NCBI RefSeq assembly: GCF_013044135.1
Contig: NZ_JABEPP010000001.1
Location: 1 to 64,000 of the forward strand
Origin: Enterovirga aerilata
GTDB lineage: Bacteria; Pseudomonadota; Alphaproteobacteria; Rhizobiales; Beijerinckiaceae
Direction of reading: 5' to 3'
DNA: 64,000 nt
Each line of letters starts with the position of its first letter. Positions within the stretch are counted from its first letter, which is position 1. The notes below the pieces were generated by a model, which worked only from the letters and a program-made list of their open reading frames with translations, was not told where the DNA came from and ran no database searches. This document shows positions 56,173 to 64,000 of this stretch, one piece after another. The position numbers and the translations under genes are program-made.

Positions 56173-56460
56173 TCAGCGGCGGTAATAGTACCGCTTGCCG
56201 TTCTTCACGTAGTAGCGGCGCGCCTTGTGAGGACGGCGTGCGCGCTCGTCCGGAATGCCGAGCACGCCCTTCACCCCGCCGACCGCGCCGCCGACCCCCG
56301 CTCCGACCGCACCGCCCACGACCCCGCCGACCGGCCCGGCCGCGCGGTTGCCCTCCGCCGCGCCTTGGCGCGCGCCGCCGATGATGCCCTGCGCATTCGC
56401 GGCCGGCACGGCCGCGAGGAAAGCGAGGCACCCGAGCATGACAGCTGTCTTCGTCTTCAT
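56173..56460 (-). CDS. Small secreted glycine-zipper protein
   Basis: A 95-residue predicted periplasmic protein. The signal peptide (MKTKTAVMLGCLAFLAAVPAA to NAQG) is followed by a glycine-zipper stretch (GPVGGVVGGAVGAGVGGAVGG) and a basic, tyrosine-rich end (ARRYYVKNGKRYYYRR). GGGAG lies before its ATG. It converges on rnpB, 16 bp away. Function unknown. Confidence 0.75.
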   Translation of the reverse strand: MKTKTAVMLGCLAFLAAVPAANAQGIIGGARQGAAEGNRAAGPVGGVVGGAVGAGVGGAVGGVKGVLGIPDERARRPHKARRYYVKNGKRYYYRR

Positions 56461-56886
56461 CCGATGTACTCCCTTCGCCGTAGCTAATAGCCGCGGTCAG
56501 GGGGGAGTTCCGGATCGCTTTAGCCGCCATCGGAGCAGGGTTGACGAAGCCTTTGAGGCGGCTCGCAAACGGTTCGTTAACGCTACCCGGGTCTGAATGA
56601 CGGGCGCGTCCAAGCGGAACGGCGAGCCGTTTCGCACCCCCATCGGCCCATGATATCCCACGCGAATCCACCCGAACGAGCACTCGCGGCCGGCGTGCCG
56701 GCCGGCTCCGCCCGTTCGCTGGAGCGCCGGGCAGAACCGGCGCGGGCCTGGGCACCTGCCTGGCGGTCGCAACACGTCTCGGATCATGGATCGACATCCT
56801 TCAGCGTCTCGGGCGCAATCGGGCAGGTTGCGGTGCGGCGACCATCGGCAATCGTCGTGTCGCCCTCGCGGGGGAGCGGCGGGGCC
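56461..56886. other. Leader region before the dcw cluster; no mraZ
   Basis: This 426-bp gap separates the glycine-zipper gene from rsmH. No MraZ-like frame (GRVSIPA-type motifs) is readable on either strand, though mraZ is normally here. TTGACG at about 56541 is a possible -35 box for the dcw operon, but I found no matching -10. An AT-richer patch (AAACGGTTCGTTAACGC, about 56567-56583) lies downstream. Nothing else is identifiable. Confidence 0.5.
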
Positions 56887-57891
56887 TTGAAGAGCGTCCC
56901 GCGACAAGTCGCGGCCGATGCCGGGCCGCACATGCCGGTGCTCCTCGGAGAAGTGCTGGACGGGCTCGGCGCGGCCCGAGGGGGAATCTTCCTCGACGGC
57001 ACCTTCGGGGCGGGCGGCTATACGCGCGCGATCCTCGGCGCCAACCGCCAGAACCGGGTGATTGCGGTGGATCGCGACCCGGATGCCATCGCGGCCGGCG
57101 CGACGCTGGTCGCCTGGGCGCACGGAAGGCTGCGGCTCGAGCCGGGCCGCTTCGGGGACCTCGACCTCATCGCAGAAGCCTCGGGTGCGGAGCTGCTGGA
57201 CGGCGTCGTCCTCGATATCGGCGTCTCGTCCATGCAGCTCGATCGGGCGGAGCGCGGCTTCTCGTTCCGGGCCGACGGGCCGCTCGACATGCGGATGGAG
57301 CGAAGCGGTCCGAGCGCTGCGGACCTCGTGAACGAGACGGAGGAGAGCGAGCTCGCCGACATCATCTACCGCTACGGCGAGGAGCGCCGCTCGCGTGCCA
57401 TCGCCCGCGCCATCGTGGAGCGTCGCCGCCGGGGCCGGATCGAGACGACGGGCGAGCTCGCCGAGCTCGTCGCCCGGCATGTCCGCGGCGAGCCGGGCAT
57501 CCACCCCGCCACCCGCACCTTCCAGGCGCTCCGGATCGCCGTGAACGACGAGCTCGGCCAGCTCGAGGCGGCGCTGGAGGCGGCGGAGCGCGTCCTGAAA
57601 CCCGGTGGCCGGCTCGCGGTGGTGACCTTCCATTCCCTCGAGGACCGGATCGTCAAGCAGTTCATGCAGGAGCGCTCGCGCCGCGGCGCGCGGGGCTCGC
57701 GCCACCTGCCGGATATGCCGGAGGCCGGCGAGGCCACCTTCTCGCTCGTGAGCAGGGGGCCGGTCGCGCCGGGACCGGAGGAGCTCGCCGCCAACCCGCG
57801 ATCGCGGTCGGCCAAGCTGCGGGTCGCGGAACGCACCGCCGCCCCCGCCTCGGGGCGCGAGGGCGACCGGAAGGCCGGGGACCGGCGATGA
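56887..57891 (+). CDS. rsmH: 16S rRNA (cytosine1402-N4)-methyltransferase
   Basis: A 334-residue MraW/RsmH enzyme that methylates C1402 of 16S r[17 protein letters not shown] and [14 protein letters not shown] open the SAM-binding domain; [19 protein letters not shown] and [14 protein letters not shown] are family signatures. The frame is open from 56650. I favour TTG 56887 (GGGGAG upstream); GTG 56857 or ATG 56932 are alternatives, the latter losing the conserved histidine. It is the first dcw gene here and its stop overlaps ftsL by 4 bp. Confidence 0.9.
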   Translation: MKSVPRQVAADAGPHMPVLLGEVLDGLGAARGGIFLDGTFGAGGYTRAILGANRQNRVIAVDRDPDAIAAGATLVAWAHGRLRLEPGRFGDLDLIAEASGAELLDGVVLDIGVSSMQLDRAERGFSFRADGPLDMRMERSGPSAADLVNETEESELADIIYRYGEERRSRAIARAIVERRRRGRIETTGELAELVARHVRGEPGIHPATRTFQALRIAVNDELGQLEAALEAAERVLKPGGRLAVVTFHSLEDRIVKQFMQERSRRGARGSRHLPDMPEAGEATFSLVSRGPVAPGPEELAANPRSRSAKLRVAERTAAPASGREGDRKAGDRR

Positions 57892-58298
57892 TCCGGTTCC
57901 TCCACCTCGTCGCGATCACGGGCCTCGTCGCCTCCGCGGCCTATGCCTACAGCATCAAGTACGAGACCCTCTATTATGCGGAAGAGGTCGTGAAGGTGCG
58001 CCGCAAGATCGAGCGCGAGCGCGACGCGATCGCGGTAGCCAAGGCGGAATGGGCCCTTCTCACCCGGCCCGACCGCCTGCAGCGTCTGGTCGAGCAGAAC
58101 CTCGATCTCCAGCCGATGGGCATCTATCAGCTCGGCCGTCTTGCCGACCTGCCGCAGCGGCCGCCCAAGGCCGATGCGATCGGCATGAAGCTGGAGGCGC
58201 TCATCCGCGAGCCGACCGCGACGCCCAAGGACCGTCGTCCGGGCGACGCCCGCACCCCCACGACGACCGGCAGCTTGCCGAAGGCGACCGTGCGATGA
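57888..58298 (+). CDS. ftsL: Cell division protein FtsL
   Basis: A 136-residue bitopic membrane protein of the divisome. One membrane helix near the amino end ([20 protein letters not shown]) is followed by a coiled-coil periplasmic region ([24 protein letters not shown]) and the [17 protein letters not shown] block found in alphaproteobacterial FtsL. Identification rests on position between rsmH and ftsI as much as sequence. Both ends overlap neighbours by 4 bp (ATGA). Confidence 0.9.
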   Translation: MIRFLHLVAITGLVASAAYAYSIKYETLYYAEEVVKVRRKIERERDAIAVAKAEWALLTRPDRLQRLVEQNLDLQPMGIYQLGRLADLPQRPPKADAIGMKLEALIREPTATPKDRRPGDARTPTTTGSLPKATVR

Positions 58299-60091
58299 AC
58301 CACGATCTGCCCTACCAGGACGAGACGGGCTCCTCGATGGCCGGATCCGCAGCGGCGGAGCCGGCTGCGGCTGCCCGGCGTCTTGGCCTGGCCGGCCGCA
58401 TCCGCGAGCTGTTCCGGCTGCGGCTGGACAAGAGCGGCGCGCGCGTCGGGCTCGTGATGCTGGGCTTTGTCGGCGTCTTCGGCCTCATCCTTGCGCGCCT
58501 TGCGATGCTGGCCATCTCGCCGGCCGAGCCGGAGGGCATTCGCCGCTTCGCGGGCGGGCACGTCAACGTCGCCCGTCCCGACATCCTCGACCGCAACGGC
58601 GAGGTCCTGGCGACGGACGTGAAATCCGTCTCCGTCTTCGCCGAGCCGCGCAACATCATCGACAAGGACGAAGCGGTCGAACTGCTGACGGCCGTGCTTC
58701 CCGATCTGGACGCGCGCGAGCTTCGGGCGAAGCTGAACAACAAGCGCGGCTTCGTCTGGGTCAAGCGCGAGATCACGCCGCGCCAGCAGGCCGAGGTGCA
58801 TCGCCTCGGCATCCCGGGGGTCGGCTTCGTGCCGGAGGCCAAGCGCGTCTACCCGAACGGCGTCGCCGGGGCGCATGTCATCGGCTTCGCCTCCATCGAC
58901 AATGTCGGCATCGCCGGCATGGAGAAATACATCGACAGCCGGGGCCTTCAGGATCTGGCCGGCGCAGGCTTCGCGCGCGAGGCGACAGATCTCACCCCCG
59001 TCCAGCTCTCGATCGACCTGCGCATCCAGCACGCCATGCGCGACGAGCTTGTGAAGGGCATGGAGCATTTCCGCGCGCTTGCCGCAGCCGCGATGCTCAT
59101 CGACGTGAACACCGGCGAGGTGATCTCGCTCGTGTCCCTGCCGGATTTCGATCCCAACAACCCGGTGGACGCGCTGGAGAAGGACCGCATCAACCGCATG
59201 GCGGTCGGCGTCTTCGAGATGGGCTCGACCTTCAAGGCGCTCACGACCGCGATGGCGCTCGATTCCGGCAAGGCGACGATCAATTCGAGCTTCGACGCCC
59301 GTTCCAGCCTGAAATACGGCCGCTTCACGATCAACGACTACCATGCCCAGCACCGCATCATGACGGTGCCCGAGATCTTCGTGCATTCCTCGAATATCGG
59401 CACGGCCAAGATGGCGCTGGCCGTGGGCGTGGAAGGCCACAAGGCGTTCCTGAAGAAGATGGGCCAGCTCGATCGGCTCGTCACGGAGATCCCGGAGAAC
59501 GCGCAGCCGATCGTCCCGGCGAAATGGGGCGAGCTCAACACCATCACGATCGCGTTCGGGCACGGCGTCGCCGTCACTCCGATGCAGGCCGCCTCCGCGG
59601 TCGGCGCGCTCGTGAATGGCGGCTATCTGATCAGGCCGACCTTCCTCAAGCGCTCGGGCGAGGAGGCGCAGCGGGTCTCGCCGCGCGTCATCAAGCCGGA
59701 GACGAGCGAGGCCATGCGCTACATCATGCGCCTCAACGGCTCGATCGGCTCCGCCTCGAAGGCGGCGGTGCCGGGCTACTTCGTCGGCGGCAAGACCGGG
59801 ACGGCCGAGAAGGTGGTCCGCGGCCGCTACGCGAAGGACCGGCTGTTCACGACCTTCATGGCCACGTTCCCGGCCGACAAGCCGCGCTATCTCCTGGTTA
59901 CGGTCTACGACGAGCCAAAGGCGGCACCGGAGACGCACGGCTATGCGACCGCGGCCTGGAACGCCGGCGAGACGAGCGGGCGGCTGCTGGAGCGCATCGC
60001 CCCCATGCTGCCGGTCGCGCCGCGCTTCGAGCCGCCGCAGAATCCGTTCCCGCTGATGGCGAAGCTCAACGCCTGGGGGATCAAGCGGTGA
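58295..60091 (+). CDS. ftsI: Septal peptidoglycan transpeptidase FtsI (PBP3)
   Basis: A 598-residue class B penicillin-binding protein that cross-links septal peptidoglycan. One membrane helix (about 49-73) is followed by the pedestal domain and the transpeptidase domain with the nucleophile serine 311 (GSTFKALT), the SSN motif at 365-367 and KTG at 500-502. Length and motif spacing match FtsI. The start overlaps the ftsL stop (ATGA); the frame is open upstream only as a shadow. Confidence 0.96.
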   Translation: MNHDLPYQDETGSSMAGSAAAEPAAAARRLGLAGRIRELFRLRLDKSGARVGLVMLGFVGVFGLILARLAMLAISPAEPEGIRRFAGGHVNVARPDILDRNGEVLATDVKSVSVFAEPRNIIDKDEAVELLTAVLPDLDARELRAKLNNKRGFVWVKREITPRQQAEVHRLGIPGVGFVPEAKRVYPNGVAGAHVIGFASIDNVGIAGMEKYIDSRGLQDLAGAGFAREATDLTPVQLSIDLRIQHAMRDELVKGMEHFRALAAAAMLIDVNTGEVISLVSLPDFDPNNPVDALEKDRINRMAVGVFEMGSTFKALTTAMALDSGKATINSSFDARSSLKYGRFTINDYHAQHRIMTVPEIFVHSSNIGTAKMALAVGVEGHKAFLKKMGQLDRLVTEIPENAQPIVPAKWGELNTITIAFGHGVAVTPMQAASAVGALVNGGYLIRPTFLKRSGEEAQRVSPRVIKPETSEAMRYIMRLNGSIGSASKAAVPGYFVGGKTGTAEKVVRGRYAKDRLFTTFMATFPADKPRYLLVTVYDEPKAAPETHGYATAAWNAGETSGRLLERIAPMLPVAPRFEPPQNPFPLMAKLNAWGIKR

Positions 60092-61611
60092 GCGACGGTC
60101 TTTCGACCGGGCACGACATCGCCGCGATCTCGCGCGAAGGTCGCGCCGGCATGGCCCCGCTGACGCTTCCCGCTCTCCGCGAACTCGCGCTTGGCTCGCC
60201 GTCAGGTGGCGACCGCCCGATCGCGGGGATCACGGCCGACAGCCGCAAGGTCCGGCCCGGATGGCTCTTCGTAGCCGTGCCGGGCACGAAGGCCGACGGG
60301 ATGGATTTCGTCCCGGATGCGGTCGCCCGCGGCGCGGCCGCGGTGATCGGCGAGGCGGAGCGCCCTGCCGGCATGCCGGCCGCAATCGCCTATGTCCAGG
60401 TGCCGGATGCGCGTCGCGCGCTCGCCCTTGTGGCGGCCCGGTTCTATCCGGGCCAGCCGGAGACCATGGTCGCGGTTACCGGTACGAGCGGGAAGAGCTC
60501 GGTCGCCGATTTCACGCGCCAGCTCTTCGCCGCGGTCGGACGACGGAGCGCGAGCCTTGGCACGCTCGGCCTCATGACCTCGGACGGACTCGCCTACGGG
60601 TCGCTGACGACGCCGGACCCCGTGACCCTGCACGAGACCCTCGACCGCCTCTCCCGGGACGGCATCTCGCATCTCGCCATGGAGGCCTCCTCGCACGGGC
60701 TCGATCAGCGCCGGCTGGACGGCGTGCGGCTCGCGGCGGCCGCCTTCACCAATCTCGGCCGCGACCATCTCGACTATCACCCGACAGTCGAGGAATATCT
60801 GCGGGCGAAGCTCCGGCTGTTCGACACGCTGCTGGAGCCGGGCCGTCCGGCGGTGGTGAATGCCGACGGCGCCTATGCGGACCGGGTGATCGCGGCCGCA
60901 CGGGCGCGCGGGCATCGCGTCCTGACGACCGGCCGTGCCGGTGAGGCGATCCGGCTGCTCGCCATCGTGCGGGACGGGTTCGACCAGCGGCTGCGCCTGT
61001 CCGCGGCCGATGCCAGCTTCGACGTGCTCCTGCCGCTCGCCGGCGACTTCCAGGTGGAGAATGCGCTTCTTGCGGCGGGGCTCGCCATCGCGGTCGGCGC
61101 GGATCCGGCGCGGGTGCTTCCGGCGCTAGGGAGCCTGCGAGGCGTGCCCGGCCGGATGGAGCGTGTCGGGCAGGTGGACGGGGCCCTCTGCATCGTCGAC
61201 TACGCGCACAAGCCCGAGGCGCTGGCGCATGTGCTCGACGCGCTCCGGCCCTTCGCGACCGGCCGCCTCGTCTGCGTGTTCGGCTGCGGCGGCGACCGGG
61301 ATCGCGGCAAGCGGCCGATCATGGGCGCGATCGCGGCCGAGAAGGCGGATGCCGTGGTCGTGACCGACGACAATCCGCGCTCGGAGGACCCCGGCGCGAT
61401 CCGGGCCGAGATCCTGAAGGCGGCGCCCGGCGCGCGCGAGATCGGCGACAGGGCAGAGGCGATCCGCACGGCCGTCCGGGAGCTCGAGCCCGGGGATGTC
61501 CTGGTCGTGGCCGGGAAGGGCCATGAAACGGGCCAGATCGTGGGCGAGCGCACGCTCCCGTTCTCGGATCACGAGGTGATCCGCCAAGCCATTATCGAGA
61601 GACAAGCATGA
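60088..61611 (+). CDS. murE: UDP-MurNAc-tripeptide synthetase (meso-DAP-adding)
   Basis: A 507-residue Mur ligase that adds meso-diaminopimelate to UDP-MurNAc-L-Ala-D-Glu. ITADSRKVRPGWLFVAVPG, the ATP loop TGTSGKSS, MEASSHGLDQRRLDGV and the DNPRSEDP motif, which selects meso-DAP, are present. GTG 60088 overlaps the ftsI stop (GTGA) and has GGGGGA upstream; ATG 60151 is a plausible shorter start. It is followed by murF with a 4-bp overlap. Confidence 0.95.
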   Translation: MSDGLSTGHDIAAISREGRAGMAPLTLPALRELALGSPSGGDRPIAGITADSRKVRPGWLFVAVPGTKADGMDFVPDAVARGAAAVIGEAERPAGMPAAIAYVQVPDARRALALVAARFYPGQPETMVAVTGTSGKSSVADFTRQLFAAVGRRSASLGTLGLMTSDGLAYGSLTTPDPVTLHETLDRLSRDGISHLAMEASSHGLDQRRLDGVRLAAAAFTNLGRDHLDYHPTVEEYLRAKLRLFDTLLEPGRPAVVNADGAYADRVIAAARARGHRVLTTGRAGEAIRLLAIVRDGFDQRLRLSAADASFDVLLPLAGDFQVENALLAAGLAIAVGADPARVLPALGSLRGVPGRMERVGQVDGALCIVDYAHKPEALAHVLDALRPFATGRLVCVFGCGGDRDRGKRPIMGAIAAEKADAVVVTDDNPRSEDPGAIRAEILKAAPGAREIGDRAEAIRTAVRELEPGDVLVVAGKGHETGQIVGERTLPFSDHEVIRQAIIERQA

Positions 61612-63035
61612 CCGCCCCGCTCTGGACCAGGGAGGACGTGGAAACACTCGGCGGCAGGATCGTCGGGTCGTTCGACGCCGCCACCGGCGTGTCGATCGAT
61701 ACCCGCACGATCCAGCCGGGCGATCTCTTCGTAGCCATCGCGGGCGAGGCGCGGGACGGTCACGATTTCGTCCGCGCCGCCATCGAGAGGCACGCGGCCG
61801 CTGCGATCGTCGCCGAAGGGAAGGCCGGGTCCCTGTCCGATGCCGGCCCGCTGGTCGTCGTTCCCGATCCGCTCGACTTCATGCGCAGGCTCGGCTGCAC
61901 CGCGCGGGCCCGCACGGCCGCGCGTGTGCTCGCGGTGACGGGCTCCGTCGGCAAGACCGGGACCAAGGAGGCGCTCCGCCTCGTCCTGTCCCGCTTCGGC
62001 GAGACCCATGCCTCGGTCGCGTCCTACAACAATCACTGGGGCGTGCCGCTGACGCTCGCCCGCATACCGAAGGACAGCCGCTTCGGCGTCTTCGAGATCG
62101 GCATGAACCACGCGGGCGAGATCGCACCGCTGACCCGGATGGTCCGGCCGGAGGTCGCGGTCGTCACCACGATCGAGCCGGTCCATATCGGGCATTTCCG
62201 GTCCATCCTGGGCATTGCGGACGCGAAGGCGGAGATATTCGAGGGCCTGGAGCCCGGCGGGGTCGCGGTCATCAACCGGGACAATCCCTATTTCGACCGT
62301 CTTCTCGCCCATGCGGCGGCGTCGAATGCCGGCCGCGTCATCTCCTTCGGCGAGCACGAGGCCGCCGACGTGCGGGCGCTCCGGATCGCGACCGGGCCGG
62401 ATGCCTCCATGGTCGAGGCGAACGTCCTCGGCCGCACCGCGGTCTACCGGGTCGGCGCGGCCGGCCGGCACATGGCCCTCAACTCGCTCGCCGTGCTTGC
62501 GGCGGCCGCGGCGCTCGGGCTCGACCCGAACGAGGCGGCGGGAGGCCTTGCCGAGCTGAGCGCGCCGGTCGGGCGCGGTGAACGCATCCGCCTGCGTCAC
62601 CCCGACGGCGAGTTCCTCGCCATCGACGAGAGCTTCAACGCGAATCCCGCCTCCATGCGGGCCGCGCTCGCGACGCTCGCCACCGTCGAGGCCCGCGGCA
62701 GGCGCATCGCGGTACTCGCCGATATGGGCGAGCTCGGCGAGATGGGACCCAAGGCCCATGCCGATCTCGCCGAGGCCGTCGTGGCCTCCAAGGCGGATCT
62801 CGTCTTCGCCGCCGGTCCTCTGATGCGCGGGCTTTGGGATGCGCTGCCCGCGAGGCTTCGCGGCGCCTATGCGCAGAGCGCGGCGGAACTCGAGGGAGCC
62901 GTCCTCGATGCAGTTCGCCCCGGCGACGCCGTGATGATCAAGGGCTCCAAGTTCACGCAGGTCTCGAAGATCGTGGCCGCTCTGAAGCGCCGGTTCGGGC
63001 AGGCTCAAGCCGCCGCCACCACCGGGCGGGGTTGA
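61608..63035 (+). CDS. murF: UDP-MurNAc-pentapeptide synthetase (D-Ala-D-Ala-adding)
   Basis: A 475-residue Mur ligase that adds D-Ala-D-Ala to complete the precursor. VSIDTRTIQPGDLFVAIAG, the ATP loop TGSVGKTGTKEALR, NNHWGVPLTLAR, GMNHAGEI and DESFNANPASMRAAL are family motifs. The start overlaps murE (ATGA), and mraY begins 6 bp after the stop. Confidence 0.96.
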   Translation: MTAPLWTREDVETLGGRIVGSFDAATGVSIDTRTIQPGDLFVAIAGEARDGHDFVRAAIERHAAAAIVAEGKAGSLSDAGPLVVVPDPLDFMRRLGCTARARTAARVLAVTGSVGKTGTKEALRLVLSRFGETHASVASYNNHWGVPLTLARIPKDSRFGVFEIGMNHAGEIAPLTRMVRPEVAVVTTIEPVHIGHFRSILGIADAKAEIFEGLEPGGVAVINRDNPYFDRLLAHAAASNAGRVISFGEHEAADVRALRIATGPDASMVEANVLGRTAVYRVGAAGRHMALNSLAVLAAAAALGLDPNEAAGGLAELSAPVGRGERIRLRHPDGEFLAIDESFNANPASMRAALATLATVEARGRRIAVLADMGELGEMGPKAHADLAEAVVASKADLVFAAGPLMRGLWDALPARLRGAYAQSAAELEGAVLDAVRPGDAVMIKGSKFTQVSKIVAALKRRFGQAQAAATTGRG

Positions 63036-63041
63036 CGACAG

Positions 63042-64000
63042 ATGCTCTACTTCCTGGCGGATCTCAGCGGCCATTTCTCGCCGCTGAACGTCTTCCGCTA
63101 CATCACCTTCCGGACAGGCGGCGCGATCGCGACCGCCCTCCTCTTCGTGTTCTGGCTCGGTCCGGCCGCTATCTCCGTCCTGCGCATCCGCCAGGGCAAG
63201 GGACAGCCGATCCGCGAGGACGGCCCGCAATCGCATCTGCTCACGAAGCGCGGCACCCCCACGATGGGCGGGCTGATGATCCTGGCCGGCGTGCTCGTCG
63301 CGACGCTGCTTTGGGCGAATCCGACCAACCTCTATGTCTGGGTGGTCGTCTTCGTGACGCTCGGCTTCGGGTCGATCGGCTTCTACGACGACTACCTCAA
63401 AGTGACGAAGCAGTCCCACAAGGGCTTCTCCGGCAAGAGCCGCCTCGTGCTCGAGATGTTGATCGCGGCGGCTGCCTGCGTGATGATCGCTTTCATCGCG
63501 ACGCCCGGCCTCGCGAACAAGCTGTCGGTGCCCTTCGCCAAGGACCTGCTGATCGATTTCGGCTGGTTCTACATCGTCTTCGGGGCGCTCGTGATCGTGG
63601 GCGCGGGCAACGCCGTGAACCTGACCGACGGCCTCGACGGGCTCGCGATCGTGCCGGTGATGATCGCGGGTGCGACCTTCGGCTTCGTGGCCTATCTGGC
63701 GGGCAACGCGATCTTCTCGAACTATCTCCAGATCCGCTTCGTGCCCGGCACGGGCGAGCTCGCCGTGCTCTGCGGCGCGCTGCTCGGCTCGGGGCTCGGC
63801 TTCCTGTGGTTCAACGCGCCTCCGGCGCAGGTTTTCATGGGCGACACGGGCTCGCTGGCGCTCGGCGGCCTGCTCGGGACGATCGCGGTCGCGACCAAGC
63901 ACGAGATCGTGCTCGCCATCGTGGGCGGGCTGTTCGTGCTCGAGGCGCTCTCGGTGATCATCCAGGTCGCGTCCTTCAAGCTGACCGGGAAGCGCGTCTT
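63042..64000 (+). CDS. mraY: Phospho-MurNAc-pentapeptide transferase, partial
   Basis: The amino 319 residues of MraY, which moves phospho-MurNAc-pentapeptide to undecaprenyl phosphate to form lipid [51 protein letters not shown] and [13 protein letters not shown] are all intact, with about nine membrane helices visible. The gene continues past the window end in an open frame. Confidence 0.97.
   Translation, partial: MLYFLADLSGHFSPLNVFRYITFRTGGAIATALLFVFWLGPAAISVLRIRQGKGQPIREDGPQSHLLTKRGTPTMGGLMILAGVLVATLLWANPTNLYVWVVVFVTLGFGSIGFYDDYLKVTKQSHKGFSGKSRLVLEMLIAAAACVMIAFIATPGLANKLSVPFAKDLLIDFGWFYIVFGALVIVGAGNAVNLTDGLDGLAIVPVMIAGATFGFVAYLAGNAIFSNYLQIRFVPGTGELAVLCGALLGSGLGFLWFNAPPAQVFMGDTGSLALGGLLGTIAVATKHEIVLAIVGGLFVLEALSVIIQVASFKLTGKRV

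Noticed and set aside
56650-56886. Amino-terminal extension of RsmH by about 79 residues
   Set aside because: The added residues show no conservation pattern and no ribosome site; RsmH normally has only a few residues before the HxPVLL block.
56461-56886. Possible mraZ remnant
   Set aside because: The gap is about the size of mraZ, but no frame gives MraZ motifs.

Overview
The window is a gene-dense, very GC-rich (roughly 70 % by eye) chromosomal segment of an alphaproteobacterium, most likely order Hyphomicrobiales (a Methylobacterium / Salinarimonas / Chelatococcus type of lineage). The basis is the gene content: an ActS/ActR-type redox two-component pair, MmcB, intracellular PHB depolymerase, a Yej-type peptide importer, a TadG-like protein, and an alpha-type RNase P RNA just upstream of the division/cell-wall (dcw) cluster. 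The genus assignment is inference; nothing in the window fixes it.

Layout. 1-720: a mosaic of two broken insertion sequences (IS256-type 5' fragment, IS5-type 3' fragment) that abuts the stop codon of glgP. 717-6473: glycogen phosphorylase, a metallo-hydrolase, an M29 aminopeptidase and a TetR regulator with a perfect palindrome just upstream. 6518-8545: glnK-amtB ammonium module with a good sigma-54 promoter candidate and an intrinsic terminator. 8608-10826: tesB and a UbiH-family hydroxylase. 10804-20574 (minus): one tightly overlapped operon with two YejA-like peptide-binding proteins (the second frameshifted), YejB, YejE, an inserted toxin-antitoxin pair, YejF and phosphopentomutase. 20659-25518: membrane-anchored cytochrome c, kdsB-pheA-hydrolase, nudC-HIT. 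25928-29700 (minus): sulfate importer sbp-cysT-cysW-cysA behind an AT-rich island with an inverted repeat. 29958-34031: GabD-type dehydrogenase, topoisomerase IB, a lactonase-like metallo-hydrolase. 34132-36723: cyanide-insensitive type cytochrome bd oxidase (cydA-cydB) with a 34-residue third subunit gene. 36727-39384: queuosine-related transporter and QueC flanking a TadG-like vWA protein. 39465-43490: PhaZ, ActS/ActR, MmcB.

43619-48303: an atypical ABC-like membrane protein with degenerate nucleotide-binding motifs, translationally coupled to a metallo-hydrolase, then an aminotransferase. 48386-55575: a sodium/solute-symporter-type hybrid histidine kinase, mscL, a second aminotransferase, an AmpD-like amidase, a TerB-DnaJ protein and a glycine-zipper lipoprotein. 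55770-56156: RNase P RNA. 56887-64000: dcw cluster rsmH-ftsL-ftsI-murE-murF-mraY, mostly with 4-bp start/stop overlaps and without mraZ; mraY runs off the window.

The most unusual items are the toxin-antitoxin pair with an oversized antitoxin spliced into the yej operon, the ABC-like protein with three ENILFG-type elements, and the frameshifted second YejA. I saw no CRISPR array, prophage, tRNA or rRNA operon. No clear undescribed multi-gene defence or biosynthetic system is evident.
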